From Salarias fasciatus (Eukaryota > Chordata > Actinopteri > Blenniiformes > Blenniidae), in contig NC_043753.1 of NCBI RefSeq assembly GCF_902148845.1, positions 10,110,843 through 10,174,842 of the forward strand: a stretch of 64,000 nucleotides of DNA, given 5' to 3'. Below, one piece after another: positions 23,829 to 34,300 of the stretch (its first letter is position 1; each line of letters begins with the position of its first letter). The notes under the pieces were generated by a model that made no database searches, was not told the DNA's origin, and saw only the letters and a list, made by a program, of their open reading frames with translations. Both the position numbers and the translations under genes were made by a program.

Positions 23829-23850
23829 TGGGGGCCGGGGGTGGGGGGGT
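23829..23850 (+). promoter_or_regulatory. kbtbd2: Candidate G-quadruplex in kbtbd2 3' UTR
   Basis: Three G runs of five, five and seven, separated by CC and T, lie about 85 nt past the stop codon. The seven-G run can supply two triplets, so a four-tract quadruplex is possible in DNA or mRNA. The run is seen in the sequence. The structure is inferred. Confidence 0.4.
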
Positions 23851-24283
23851 CCTCCAGACTGGTGAACAGATACAAAAACAAGCCCCTCAAATAATATTAG
23901 TAATCTGAAGTTCTTCAGTTCTTGGTTCCTTCTGTTTGTTCTTCTGTTAGATATCATTGCGTCTGTCATACTGTTTCTTACAATGTGATAATCTGAACAT
24001 CAGCTGATTTTGAGATGATGATGATGATGATGCACTCTCGTTAAATGACAATGGCAACTGTACCAAAATCCCCTAGCCCTCCTCTCTTTTTCCCTTCAGG
24101 TTGTGGCTTCTCTCTCTCTCTCTTCCCCTCCTCTCCTCCTCCACTTCTTGTCGTTTCTCATTCAAGGAATACTCCACAAAAAAACCTGGGTTGTGTGTAA
24201 TCCTCATAAATCTGTGGGTTTGAGTCGCCACAGCTCCATTTTTACACTTCTACTCACTTTATCTCCTGAAAGGTAAAAGGTCA

Positions 24284-24290
24284 AATAAAA
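24284..24290 (+). terminator. kbtbd2: Candidate kbtbd2 poly(A) signal
   Basis: AATAAAA lies about 540 bp past the stop codon. Further AATAAA motifs occur near 24695 and 24860, so a longer 3' UTR is equally possible. Confidence 0.4.
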
Positions 24291-25039
24291 CTGTAAAGTA
24301 TATCAGGCGTTCAGGTGAGGTCGTTTGAACACGTTTGGTTAAATAGCTGAAGTTTGCATTTAGGAAGCTGACACCAGAGATTTATTATAAGAGTGGCTTA
24401 AAATCTCTGAGGTTCTTACAATTTTCACCTTTTTTTTTTTCTTCACTGTTTTTTGTTTTTTTCCCAGAACATTTCGGTGTTGTTCACAGTTTACATTTGA
24501 TCCACAAAGGTGTAGTTCTTTATTTCTGATGTTACAATTGTCTGAGGTTTCAATTTTTTGTAATTTTGTTTACTAGTGTTCACAATGAGGAACGATGGCA
24601 AGACTCACTACACCATCTAGTGGAGCAAAGTGGTTTTGCCGTTATGCTAAGACGGAGTTTCACAATCAATTTTCAATATCCTGGAATGTTTTCAAATAAA
24701 AGTTTTAAGTTAGAAGATTGTGGCTTTTAAAAAGACGATGTTGTTTCAGACTGTTGATCAACAAAATGTCAACTTGAGAGCTTGAAAACTTGTATTATCA
24801 GTGCGATGAAGTGGTTTCATATTGTTGGTCAGTAAATTGAAGTCACCCGAGATTGTGCAAATAAAGGGAATCATTTTGCGTTTGAGTCGGCAATAAACGG
24901 AGAGCTGAAATCAAAATTTCTCACTTTTGCAATCAAGCTCTGTGTTGGTGACAAATATTGTGAACCTTATTTAGAGATATTTTCAAGATGAGATCGCAAT
25001 CAAGATCCATAATTTACTCAGCAGCCTGAGTTAATGAGT

Positions 25040-25330
25040 GACCTATCAGATGTAGGTCGTCTCAGTTGTTGGTTCGATTCCCCATCTGATCCGGTCCATT
25101 TGTTTAAGTGTCCTTGGAAGAACAATGAACCTCAGTTACACAAAATTTAATGAAATATTCCAGAAATTATGAGTGTGATGCAAAAATCCATTTAAAGAAA
25201 TCTGATTTGACTTTGTTGAGAATTTTAGAGTAACTAAGACGTGAAACGAGAACGGTACTGGTGGTGCAGTGGGTTCAATCCCATCTTTCCCTGTTCATTC
25301 AGTGTCCCTTGGTGAGACACATGGCTACGT
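25040..25330 (+). repeat. Two SINE-like scraps with tRNA-type B boxes
   Basis: GGTTCGATTCC at 25071-25081 and GGTTCAATCC at 25272-25281 match the pol III B box. Both are followed by a similar tail: 'tgtccttgg' at about 25110, and 'tgtcccttggtgagacac' at about 25302-25320. That combination recalls tRNA-derived short repeats common in teleosts. Neither copy has a clear A box or full cloverleaf, so they are remnants and not tRNA genes. Confidence 0.4.
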
Positions 25331-25639
25331 AAACGCTAACTTTTAGGAGTTTATACAATATAAAAACCAGATGATTGATCAGTATTGGAGTGTTGGGAAG
25401 CTGAGGTGTTTTTGTGGAGTATTCCTTTCCGGTCGGGATCGTTGGTTTCCTCCAAAGGACCCTGCGGACGCTCTGCGGACCGGGGGAGGGGGGGTCGGAG
25501 GAGGTGCTGCGGGTGTGGGAAAGGGGGCAGACTGCAGGTCCGGTCGCCCCCTGCCCCCCCCCCTCCACCCCTCCACCCCGTCGTCCTCCCCTCCCAGTCT
25601 GTGAGCACGCAGATCTTCCACACAGCCGTCAGTCTACGC

Positions 25640-25670
<31 letters not shown>

Positions 25671-26379
25671 ACCTCGCAGTACACAACTTTCAGGCTCATG
25701 TAATTTTTTTTGTTTTGTTTTCATTTCCAAGCTGCTGAAATATATATATGAATATAATAAGATATCTATTTTTCATATGTTAAAAAGACGAGTGTTTTAG
25801 TGTGGGGGAGAATAACCAGGTCTATTTTGTATTAGTGTCTTTTTTTTTTTTTTTATTTAATATCAGACATTACTGTAGTGTGATTGTGGCTAGATCTCCA
25901 TTTTTCCTATCTCACCTTTTCTTTTTCTTTCCGATTGAATATTGAGGATTCTTGCTGCTGATTGGTTGTGAGAGGAGAGGGCGGGCCCGGGGAGGCGGGG
26001 GCAGGCGGGGCTGGGGAGGGACAGGGTCTTCCTCCTACCTTTTAAACAAGAAAAAAAAAAAAAAAGAAAACATGAGCACAGGTGCTTCATGACAAACCTT
26101 ACTAGCATGTTTGGCTGCATCATACTCCTTTGGCACTGTATTTTGAATGAACGTTAATTTATTAAAAAACATACCAAAAACGTTCCTGAAACCGACTCCC
26201 TGCTTGGTTTGTTCAGTCTGCCTCTTCATGCTGTTGTCTGGTTAACGAAAAAAATGTAATCTTGACATTGTGAAAAATTGAGGTTTTTATATCAGACATG
26301 ATTTCTATTTCAAGATCAGTCCATCCGTCTGCCGTTGCTGTCAGGATTACTAGGTGTCTTTCTGTTTGCCTCAGGTTTC

Positions 26380-26412
<33 letters not shown>

Positions 26413-26761
26413 GACCCAGAGGTCGCTGGGTTCACAAGTTCAAAAAAGGAAAACACACTTTTTTTAATACAGCAATTTATTTGATATCACTTTTATCTCC
26501 AATACATTAAAAGCATTTGTCAGGAAAATAGTCTGTGACTCTGCGTTCACAATACATTCGTATACTTTAAATAGAAAAGGAAAATATCTCGTCAGAGGAT
26601 TTAAAAAAAAAAGAAGAAACTAACATTTTACTCAATCAGAAACTGGAGGGAGTTTATTAAAACCATGAGAATCAGAAGGAGACGAACAGCTGTAAAAGCT
26701 GACTGAGCATGCTCACTGGATTGCGTTATGACGAGTAATCCTCCAAGTTACAGTTACACAA

Positions 26762-26764
<3 letters not shown>

Positions 26765-26812
<48 letters not shown>
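26765..26812. repeat. (AC)24 microsatellite
   Basis: A pure dinucleotide run between kbtbd2 and avl9. No functional link is seen. Confidence 0.9.
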
Positions 26813-26815
<3 letters not shown>

Positions 26816-28519
26816 GGTCGTTTCCAGTGTGACAGGTCCTCAGGAGACAACACGACAAATAAATCACCTGCTTTTAAACACCTCTCCAAATATATCAATA
26901 TATACCTGTATATATGAAGTAGAAAAAGGCCTGGGGAGGCTGCGTGCAGGTTCTCCATTTATTACTGGACACGAAGGTTGAAGGAGGGTTTCTGTAATAA
27001 CTCTGTGGTTGTTGATATAGTGTTTGAAGCAACTGTAACAGGAGTAAATATCTTTGAAATCAAGTCATAAGTAAAAAAAAAAAAAAAAAAAAACTGCAGA
27101 TAAATCAATTGATATTTGATATTATCAGGAAATAGCAAAATATTCAGAAGATTTCTTCAAGGTATCGACACTATAAACAATCTTTAAAAGCTAGAAATTA
27201 GCATTAGCAAGTCATAGGTATCAAATTTTCTAGTTAGCTACATGTTCTAAAATAGTGCATTTGGATCTTTAAGTCAGCAAACCAAACTAACTTGGCTTTA
27301 ATTCAAATAGAAAATTCAGAATACAGAAAATGAAAGCCGAATATACATGTACGATGGATTTAGCAGCGGTGAGTAAAGTCTTTATTATGCTTGGGATTAA
27401 ATTTTGTTGAGCAAACTGTCTCAATTTAAACACAACTTCAGAAAAAAAAAGGATTAATGCAATTTTGACACATTTTGTCCATAGGCCAACCACGCAGTGT
27501 AGTAAAACTGTCAGTTCTTTTTAACGAGTTAAGCAGCCGAGGCTAACTTTTGTTTAAAACTAAAGTTAGTCATGTCAGTGTAGCGCTTGCTAACAAAGTT
27601 AGCATGCTAATTGTTTCTCCATCTTTAGTGTAATGCCAATAGCAGATTATTACAGTAGTAAAGACATTCATTAATCATTTAATTATGAATAAGCATACCA
27701 AAATTAGCATTTGGATGATAATCTTTTATTGTTCATGAGCTCATTAAAAAAAATATTTGCAGTATTTGTGGTAATGCCAGAGTCACTGAAACTTTCATGT
27801 GGGATGTTTTCAACAAAAAGTAACTGTACAATTCATTTTATGTCATGTTAACCATTTTTAATCCTGATGTGATTTTTTTTCTAATTTCCCTATTATTTTG
27901 TTTAAGATTTATTTGCCAATTTTGACTGGGAGCCTAATAAAGTTACGATTTAAGCTTTTATTGTGAAAACATTCATCAGGCTACAAAACGGAATCATCTG
28001 GAAACATTGTACTGCCCTTTAAACAAGGGGAAAATGAGCTTTTAGCATGTTTTGACTTTGATTGGCTGAACTTTTATAGCAACTTTTTAATGGAAATAAC
28101 AAAAAGTGAAAAATCAACCAATTTGTTCAACTGAATTGTGGGAAATAAATTCAGACTGTTCACATATCAACAACCACAGTGTTACCACAGACGCACTGAA
28201 CAACTGGAGTCACAGTGACCTTTAAATAGTAACCGTAAAATGTTCATGCTGTTTCTGCCCGACCCTGGGATCCACATAACGCTCACACACTCACACACAC
28301 ACACACACACACACACGCGCGCTCGCTCACACAGCATCTTCATTGTCACAGTGTATTTGGACCGCACAGGGAAAGTACCAGAGGTGCAGAATATCCCATC
28401 AGGAGATCAGTTTCATTTTTTTTTTTTCTTTCCCCCTCCTGGCTGGGATTTCCCGTGTGACGCCTGCGGACGCCGCCGCCACCGCCGCCACACCGTCACT
28501 GGACGGCCTGCGGACGGAG

Positions 28520-29784
28520 TCACGGTTTGACCTCGGAGGGCGGCTCCTGGGCCTCGGGCGAGGTGATGGGGGCGGGCTGCGCCAGCGTGGAGAACCAGGA
28601 AGACATGGCCGACTTGGCGCTGGTCAAAGCTCCGCCCACTGACTGACCTGAGCGGATAGACACAGACAAGATGAACTCTGTGTGAGTGTGTGTGTGCGTG
28701 TGTGTGTGTGTGTGTGCTTACCCACGGCCTTCCCGGTCTGCACCATGCTCCTGCTGGTGGTCATCATGGCGTTCCCGATCTTCTTCCCCCTCTCGCTGTT
28801 CTGCACTGAGCTGCAGAAGAAACACAGTGTCAGCATGGGCAGCGGGTCCCCGGTTCGAGTCCCACAAGCTTCGCTCTGAGCACAGCCCAACGCAGGGGGG
28901 ACAAACTTCCGATCAATCAGAGAGGGTCAATCAGGACTTTCACTATTTCTGCACATCTGATGTTTCATCATCAGCAGTGAGGAACAGTGTGAACGTCACT
29001 CACACACACACTCAGAGGGAGTGAAGTACAGAGGGAGTCCTCCGCCTTTTTTTCTTTTATTTATCCTCCCGAGCAGCTCGCTGACAAGCGGGATTCACCG
29101 TCTGGCCCAATAACCCCACGGACTCCCTTCAGACCCCCCCCCCCGGACCCCCCACCCCCCTCCTGTCTGTCTCAGGTTGCAGGAAAACATGTTGGTGTTT
29201 ACTGCTGCAGGAGGGGAGGACGTTTCTGAGGAAAGTCCCGGACGCACAAACAGCAAGTCTAATCACACCAGAGGTTCGATCACAAAGGAAAGACGCGAGG
29301 CCGAATTAAGATCATGGTTCTGTGTGTTTTTCCCACCGTTTCTTATCTCATAACTAAAATTAAAGCAGAAATGAGAAATATTTTCTGTGTTTAAAAAGTG
29401 AATATTGAAATCAAAGCTGTAAAGCATAGAGGGTTTTCCTTAAACATGCCCTTTTCCCTGAATCCAGAAAATTCTAATGAAGTTATTGGGACATTTTTCA
29501 AAAAGAATTTTCTTATTCCCCCCCTGAAAAACTGAATTCAATGCTGAAAAACTCCAGTTTTAAATGACCTGCATCAATCGTATATACATGCATAAAAATA
29601 TCTATTTATGACAGAAATATCAAAGTTTTTGTTTTTTTCACTTCAGGGTTTGTTTGATTATTTTAAGAGTTATTTCAGTTTATTAAAGAGTTTGATCAGT
29701 TCAGCTCAAGTTTTCAAACACAAACTTTAAAAAAAAAAAGGAATGTGTCCGGTCATGTGATTGGACGTCGTGCTGTCACACTAA

Positions 29785-29838
<54 letters not shown>

Positions 29839-30111
29839 CTTGTATTTCTATCCTTGTTGGGGCCAAACGTCCCCACAAGGATAGCAAAACGTGGAACGAC
29901 GTGCCTTGTGGGGACCTTTTTCCGGTCCTAAGTAGGAGAAACAGTGTTTTCTTGACCATGTTGTTGTTACTGAAAAAAGTAAAAGTGCAAAAACATTTCT
30001 TTAGGGTTAGGCTTTGTTGTGGTGTGGGTTAGGGTTAGGGTAAGGGTCAGGGTTAGGGGCTAGACATGAATGGGAGTCAATGGACGGTCCCCACAAGGAT
30101 AGAAATACAAG

Positions 30112-30145
<34 letters not shown>

Positions 30146-31278
30146 GGGTCCATTGATCTGAGGTGAAACCGTACACTCCAGCTGTGGACGGAGTCGCCTT
30201 TCGTCCTCGCTTCCTGGAATGAAACCGGAGCGGCGGCCCGCCGGAGTCTGCGGCTCAGTTTTTCAGAATGAACGGCCGACACGAGACCCACCGCGAACAA
30301 GCCCCGGGAACAACCCCCGGCCCACCCGGCGGCCTAAATCTGTCCGCAAACACAACGTGAAGGAGGAACACGCTGCAGCAGGACGGCGATGGAACCGCTG
30401 GAGGCTGAGGAGGAGGAAACGCCTGCAGCACTGCCATCCACACACTGAGCCAACCCTCCAACCTCCACCGCTTTACAGCAATCAGGAGGACCACATACTC
30501 TTTTTTCAATTAATAATTGACCAACTAGTTCAGATTGTAACATGTCTGAGTAAAAAAAAAACTGAATAAACAGAAATATTGTCATGAAAGTGAAGATATT
30601 TTTCTTTAAGAAACTTTGTTTTGCTTTACTCTGTTGTTTGAGAGAGAAAGAAAAACAAATGAGAGAATCAAACAAATAAAAAGGTAAAAGAAAGAAAAAA
30701 GGAAAAGAAAAAAACAAATTAACAAAACAGAAAGAGAGGAATAAAAAGAAAATTTAAATGTAAAATGAGAGAAAGAATAAAATGAGAAAGAAACAAAAAT
30801 GTTTTCAAATCCATTCGAAAGAATGTTTTTTCTCAATTATTTCACGTCATCATTTTGAACTATTAAACACTGTTAGCAGTAGTAGTGATAATAATTTAAT
30901 CCCTCAACCCTTTCTTTCTTTCTTTTTTTTAAAATAAAAGCTCATGAAGAACTGTTCATCCTTCCTGTTGAAGTGCAGCTGCTGTTCCTCTTTACATCCA
31001 CCAGGGGGCAGCAGCAGGCTGAGTTTGTAGGGACAAAAACTGTTTTTACTTGATTAAGCCTGTCTGTCTGGAAGTTTCTCAGCAGGAGGAGTCCCGAATG
31101 AATGAATGAATGAATGAATGAATGAATGAAGACTCACTGTGAGAGCCGTAGCTTGACGTCAGCGACGCTGTACTGTCCCTGGAACGGATGACTGCAACAG
31201 AAAAAAGACGAGCACCGAGTCACATTTCGGTTTATAAACATCCACCCATCCATCTATCTCCTGTGAAGCTGAGAGCTT

Positions 31279-31366
<88 letters not shown>

Positions 31367-34300
31367 AACCCTCACCCTGGGGTGATGGCGGTCATGCCGG
31401 GGTGCTTGTTGCTGCACCACACCCGGTAGTTGTGGGTGATCTTCCACGCCGTGATGAAAGGAGCTCCGTAATCTGCCAGCAGCCTCTCGTTGTCTGGAAC
31501 AGTCAGCGCAGATCGATCAGCTGTTTCAAGCCACATTAATGTGGAAATGATCATGTTCTCTCCTCTCTCTACCATTAAAACCATCCAGCTGGCTTCTGTA
31601 ATGAACTTTAAATGTGCTGTAGGCAGGATTCCGCATCTCCGCCATCTTGCTTAGGGTTACCTAAGCAAGATGGCGATTTGACCCATCTAAGATGGTGATT
31701 TGAAACCCAGCACAGCCAATCCTGTCCTGTTTTCTCTGACATCACGCCCTTACGCAAGTTAAGCCCCTCCCACAAGAACTGACGTACCCCCCTCGACCAA
31801 TCATGGTTAAAGTCTCATGGGCTCTTCTGATTGGTCAAAGATACCTGGAGCTGTCGAGATTCCTTTTCAGCTCAGAACAGAGACAGATGGAAACGCTGTG
31901 CCCTCGCGGTAGTGCAGTTATGCTACACTCCTAAAGGATTATCAATGGATACTCTAACATTTAATCCAAAGAAAATGCAGAAAAATTAGCATTGTCTAGC
32001 AAAATCCTGCCTACAGCACCTTTAACTATAAAACACAGGAGTTTTTAAAACGCTGCAGAATAAAAGAATTCTGGAAAGTTGCAGGATGTCTTCAAAAGTT
32101 AAAAGAAAAGTTTAGGTACACGGTGATGGGAGGAGATAAACTCAACTCGTCTAGAATAACAAAAGAGGAACTGGGTTCCACTAAAATAATCTAGAACAAC
32201 AAGGGTGGAACTATGCCAAAATACGATAATGTAACATAAATTAATGTAGCAAAACTGAGGTAAACAGAGAGTGAACCAGGCTCAACTGAGCCGATCTACA
32301 TTATCATGCTGAACAGTCACAGTTTTGTTGTTGAAACTGAATTTTTTTAATAAAATCAACTTAAGTTTTAATTTTTTTTTTTTGCTGTTTGTCCAGTAGA
32401 AGTGAAAAAAGGAGCTGTTATTTGGTTCTGATTATCTATAGAAGCTGTGGCGGTCTGTGGGGGTCTGTGGGGGTCTGTGGCGGTCTGTGGCGGTCTGTGG
32501 GGGTCTGTGGCGGTCTGTGGCGGTCTGTGGCGGTCTGTGGCGGTCTGTGGCGGTCTCTCACCCTGCTGCAGTGTGGAGGACAGTAAGGAGTGGAGGTAGA
32601 GGGTGAACTGCGCCCGGATCCACTCGTCGCCGCCCTCCCAGCCCGTGCCGTCCAGGAAGACGTCGTCCCGGTTCTCCGTCACGTGTTTGACCAGGTAGTC
32701 GGCGAAGCGAAGGTCGGCCGTAGTCAGGGCGAGGGTCTTCCTCAGCTCGGGGTCCTGGATCTGGATGCGGGCCTCCTCCACCTGCGGCGGCGAGAAGCGC
32801 TCAGCGCTGGGGCCCAGAGAACGGTTGGGGGGGGGGTGTAACGGTTCTGGACTCACCTCCACGATGGCGTCGCTGAGGTGCCGCTGCTGCCTGAACAGGA
32901 TGTTGGTCGCCCCGGCAACGAAGCCTCGCACCGTCACGTCCGACAGGAGGTGATGCTGCTGCAGAGCCATGTAGGGCAGGCACAGGTAACCCTGGCAACG
33001 AGGGCAAACACAACGGCACGGTGAACTCCACCCTACTTGATTCATATTACCAAGCTGGTTCAAAAGACACCTTTCTCTTCAGAGTTGGATGGGAGCTGTT
33101 GCATTGTGGGAGATACCTTGGTGAAGATGGCGAGCGGCAGGCCGTGCTGGTCCTCCTCCAGACCCGACACCAGCCCCTGGGTGACGTTCTGCTCGCCGGC
33201 CGCCTGCGGCTGCACGGTGATGGGCGTCCCGGACTCGGAGTCAAAGGCGTCCGGCTGGAGGTCCGCCGCCGCCGCCGCCGCTGCCGCCTCCTCTTTGGGG
33301 CCGCCCTCCTCCAGCACGCTGGGGTCCAGGGTCTCCCAGTCGCTCTCGGACGAGTCCGGAGAGCTGCGGGACGGCGGCTTGAGGTGGTTGTTGTCTGCGG
33401 AGGCGGGCCGGGCCGGCTCCGCCCCCTCCAGCTCCAGGGAGGCGCCGGCGAGGTCGGTGACGGACACGGAGACGAACTCCTCGGCTCCCGAGACGCTCTC
33501 CACCAGACCCGGGTCCTCCGACAGGCTGCCCCTCGGCCGGTAGTGGGACGAGTCCACCAGACCGTGTTCGATCATACCTGCACAGAACAGAAACTCCTGT
33601 CATTCGAAACACATTTTTTTTCTGCCTGATGTCTAAAAAAAAACAAGAGCGAGTAGTTATTTTTTGAGTTGCTGACCTGGAAACAGCGATAAAACCGTCA
33701 TCAGGGCTCCCACGAGTCTGTTGACTGGAGACACATAGAACAGGACCTGCAGACATTAAAACCAGAATATTCAGAACTCCTGTTCTCAAAGCAGCAAACT
33801 GCGGCTGTGAAGGAGAAAAGAATGAGTCTTTCTTCACCTTCTTCTCCAGCAGAATGAGTTTGAAGAGGATGAGAACCTGCAGACATTAAAGTATATATTA
33901 ATATGCTGACTTTGGCGGAACTTTAGTGTTTAACAGTGTTGTAAAGTTCCCCACCTTGTGTCTGAAATGCAGTATTAGATCTCTTGGAGACAACCCTGAG
34001 GAGAGGAGATAAACCCAGCGTCAACAAGCAGGCAAGAATTTACCCCCAGAGGAGAAAGCTTCAGCATTTTTCTTCATGAAATTAGCGACAGAGCAACACA
34101 GAGCTCCAGCGGTCTGATTTTAGAGATCCAAAAAGACGATGAGACGAACCTAAATAAACCTGCGACCCCTCCAGAGACGAGCCCCTCAGGGAACCGTTCA
34201 TGTGTTCATACAACTCCTGCGAAGACAAGCAGAGGTCAGCGGGGTCGATGACGGCAGGAGGCAAAAGCAGCGTCCAGGCCGGAGCGTTTCCTCACCTTCA

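Larger units (their letters stand above)
24300..28519. other. Gene-poor stretch between kbtbd2 and avl9 3' ends
   Basis: No coding exons were recognised. It holds (AC)n tracts at about 25648-25673, 26379-26407 and 26765-26812. It also holds a G-rich patch (25484-25530), two SINE-like scraps (25040-25330), and a cluster of GTTAGC/GCTAAC words (27190-27615). TTTATT (minus-strand AATAAA) occurs at 27957-27962 and several places to the left, so avl9 may have a 3' UTR of about 0.6 kb or longer. Confidence 0.5.

Noticed and set aside
28852-28862. GGTTCGAGTCC resembling a tRNA B box in avl9 intron 14
   Set aside because: No A box at the right spacing and no cloverleaf could be drawn. It is a chance match or a worn SINE scrap.
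30003-30060. TTAGGG-like array, possible interstitial telomere
   Set aside because: Only a few imperfect units, within an inverted-repeat element that is common in fish. Not a chromosome-fusion scar on this evidence.
32368-33063. 231-codon minus-strand frame with a Pro-Gln-Thr-Ala-Thr-Asp repeat
   Set aside because: It is avl9 exons 11-12 read through introns. The repeat part is the 10-bp minisatellite of intron 12, not protein.
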